From the NCBI GenBank assembly GCA_002338895.1, contig DDJH01000156.1, positions 1,140 to 7,095 of the forward strand: a stretch of 5,956 nt of DNA, read 5' to 3'. The notes below the pieces were generated by a model. The model was not told where the DNA came from, ran no database searches, and saw nothing but the letters and a program-made list of their open reading frames with translations. A program made the translations under genes and the position numbers. Source of the stretch: Lentisphaeria bacterium UBA1829. GTDB taxonomy: Bacteria; Verrucomicrobiota; Lentisphaeria; Victivallales; UBA1829. How positions within the stretch are numbered: the stretch's first letter is position 1; each line of letters opens with the position of its first letter. Below, one piece after another: positions 5,175 to 5,956 of the stretch.

Positions 5175-5956
5175 ATGAAAATTCTAACTGTGACAGCTCT
5201 TGCCCTGTTCACCCTTGCCGGAAGTGCCGCAGCGGATCCGCTTCCAAAGAAAGGAGTCACGATGAACACCATTGCAAACGACACCCGTATTTTCCGGATC
5301 AATCCGGAGATCACCGCCCGGGACATCCGTTTCAAAAACCGTTTCGGCATTGAACTTGCCGGACATCTCTACCTTCCGAAAAATTTCAACGAGTCGGGCA
5401 GTTACACCGCCATCGCGGTCAGCGGACCGTTCGGAGCGGTCAAGGAGCAGTCCTCCGGTCTTTACGCGCAGGAGCTTGCTGCCAGAGGATTCGTGACTCT
5501 GGCATTTGATCCGTCGTTCACCGGAGAGAGCGGGGGAGAGCCCCGCGCCGTCGCATCGCCGGACATCAACACGGAAGATTTTTCGGCCGCCGTCGACTGT
5601 CTCTCCCTCCTCCCCGGCGTGAATCCCGAACGGATCGGGATTCTCGGAATCTGCGGATGGGGCGGACTGGCTCTCAATGCCGCCGCAAACGATCCCCGCA
5701 TCAAGGGAACCGTGGCGGTCACCATGTACGACATGAGCCGCGTCACCGCCAACGGCTACTTTGACTCCATGGATGCCGACGGCCGCTATGAACTTCGCCG
5801 TCAGCTCAATGCCCAGCGTCTGAAAGATGTCCGAAGCGGCAAATACGAATCCGCCGGCGGCGTTCCGGACGTTCTCCCCAAGGACGCCCCCCAGTTCGCG
5901 AAGGACTATTTTGCCTACTACAAAACTCCGCGCGGCTACCATCCCCGCTCCCTGAA
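5175..5956 (+). CDS. Alpha/beta hydrolase with Cys nucleophile and signal peptide (3' end outside window)
   Basis: The frame is open from ATG 5175 to the window end: 260 residues visible, 3' end missing. Residues 1-20 form a Sec signal peptide (basic start, hydrophobic core LTVTALALFTLAG, AAA before D21). The hydrolase fold starts near residue 48 with FKNRFGIELAGHLYLP. SGPFGAVKEQSSGLYA (83-98) and FDPSFTGESGGEPR (111-124) are typical of a YcjY-like, dienelactone-hydrolase-related family. The nucleophile elbow is GICGWGG (158-164), with C160 where most alpha/beta hydrolases have Ser. The catalytic His and probably the acid lie beyond the window; family members of about 300-330 residues would need roughly 50-80 more. 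Reaction expected: hydrolysis of an ester, lactone or thioester; substrate unknown. It is fourth in the operon. A second start at ATG 5262 (Met30) with AAGGAG five bases upstream would give a cytoplasmic form. Confidence 0.88.
   Translation, partial: MKILTVTALALFTLAGSAAADPLPKKGVTMNTIANDTRIFRINPEITARDIRFKNRFGIELAGHLYLPKNFNESGSYTAIAVSGPFGAVKEQSSGLYAQELAARGFVTLAFDPSFTGESGGEPRAVASPDINTEDFSAAVDCLSLLPGVNPERIGILGICGWGGLALNAAANDPRIKGTVAVTMYDMSRVTANGYFDSMDADGRYELRRQLNAQRLKDVRSGKYESAGGVPDVLPKDAPQFAKDYFAYYKTPRGYHPRSL
5251..5264 (+). promoter_or_regulatory. Internal Shine-Dalgarno and in-frame ATG inside the hydrolase gene
   Basis: AAGGAG (5251-5256) lies five bases before an in-frame ATG at 5262-5264 (Met30), ten residues after the predicted signal-peptide cleavage site and about 18 before the first hydrolase strand. 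The site is at least as good as the one for the upstream start. It could give a cytoplasmic isoform or be the true start. Confidence 0.5.

Noticed and set aside
5184..5942. Long minus-strand open frame antisense to the hydrolase gene
   Set aside because: The + strand frame has a signal peptide, a nucleophile elbow and family motifs; the antisense product has none.

Overview
The window (5,956 bases, roughly mid-50s percent GC by eye) is a compact bacterial chromosome segment with two transcription units that converge near position 1,620. Every gene has a recognisable family and a Shine-Dalgarno start. I see no tRNA, rRNA, CRISPR array, insertion sequence or attachment site, and no gene-free stretch longer than about 150 bases. 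The organism cannot be fixed from this sequence alone. The protein types resemble those of anaerobic gut bacteria (Clostridia-like, Bacteroidales-like or Lentisphaerota/Victivallis-like). The alanine-rich Sec signal peptide and GC content would fit a Gram-negative member of that group, but this is a low-confidence guess.

Left unit (1-1591, + strand): the C-terminal part of a MarR-type repressor overlaps the start of a complete MATE-family multidrug efflux pump. This is the usual arrangement of an efflux pump with its own regulator, as in MepR/MepA. The unit ends near inverted repeats at 1594-1611 and 1619-1659.

Right unit (1645-5956): a LysR-type regulator on the minus strand is divergently transcribed from a four-gene + strand operon. 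The operon encodes (1) a membrane-anchored protein with two tandem cyclophilin-like domains, (2) a classical NAD(P)-dependent short-chain dehydrogenase/reductase, (3) a small NADPH-dependent FMN reductase/flavodoxin-fold protein with an iron-sulfur-type four-cysteine motif, and (4) an alpha/beta hydrolase with a cysteine nucleophile and a signal peptide, cut by the window end. Gaps are 50, 21 and 48 bases. The AT-rich divergent promoter (2557-2706) contains two T-N11-A dyads typical of LysR binding sites, with centres 44 bases apart.

The most interesting observation is shared by the first and last genes of the operon. Each carries an N-terminal export element (a membrane anchor, or a signal peptide) fused to a domain that is normally cytoplasmic. 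In each, an in-frame internal ATG lies near the start of the conserved domain and is preceded at normal spacing by a near-perfect Shine-Dalgarno sequence (AAAGGAG). Either these genes make two forms, exported and cytoplasmic, or the internal sites are relics of ancestral cytoplasmic starts to which export signals were later added. Together the operon looks like a LysR-controlled redox/detoxification or small-molecule conversion system, with two predicted cytoplasmic reductases and two predicted exported partners. The substrate is not evident.
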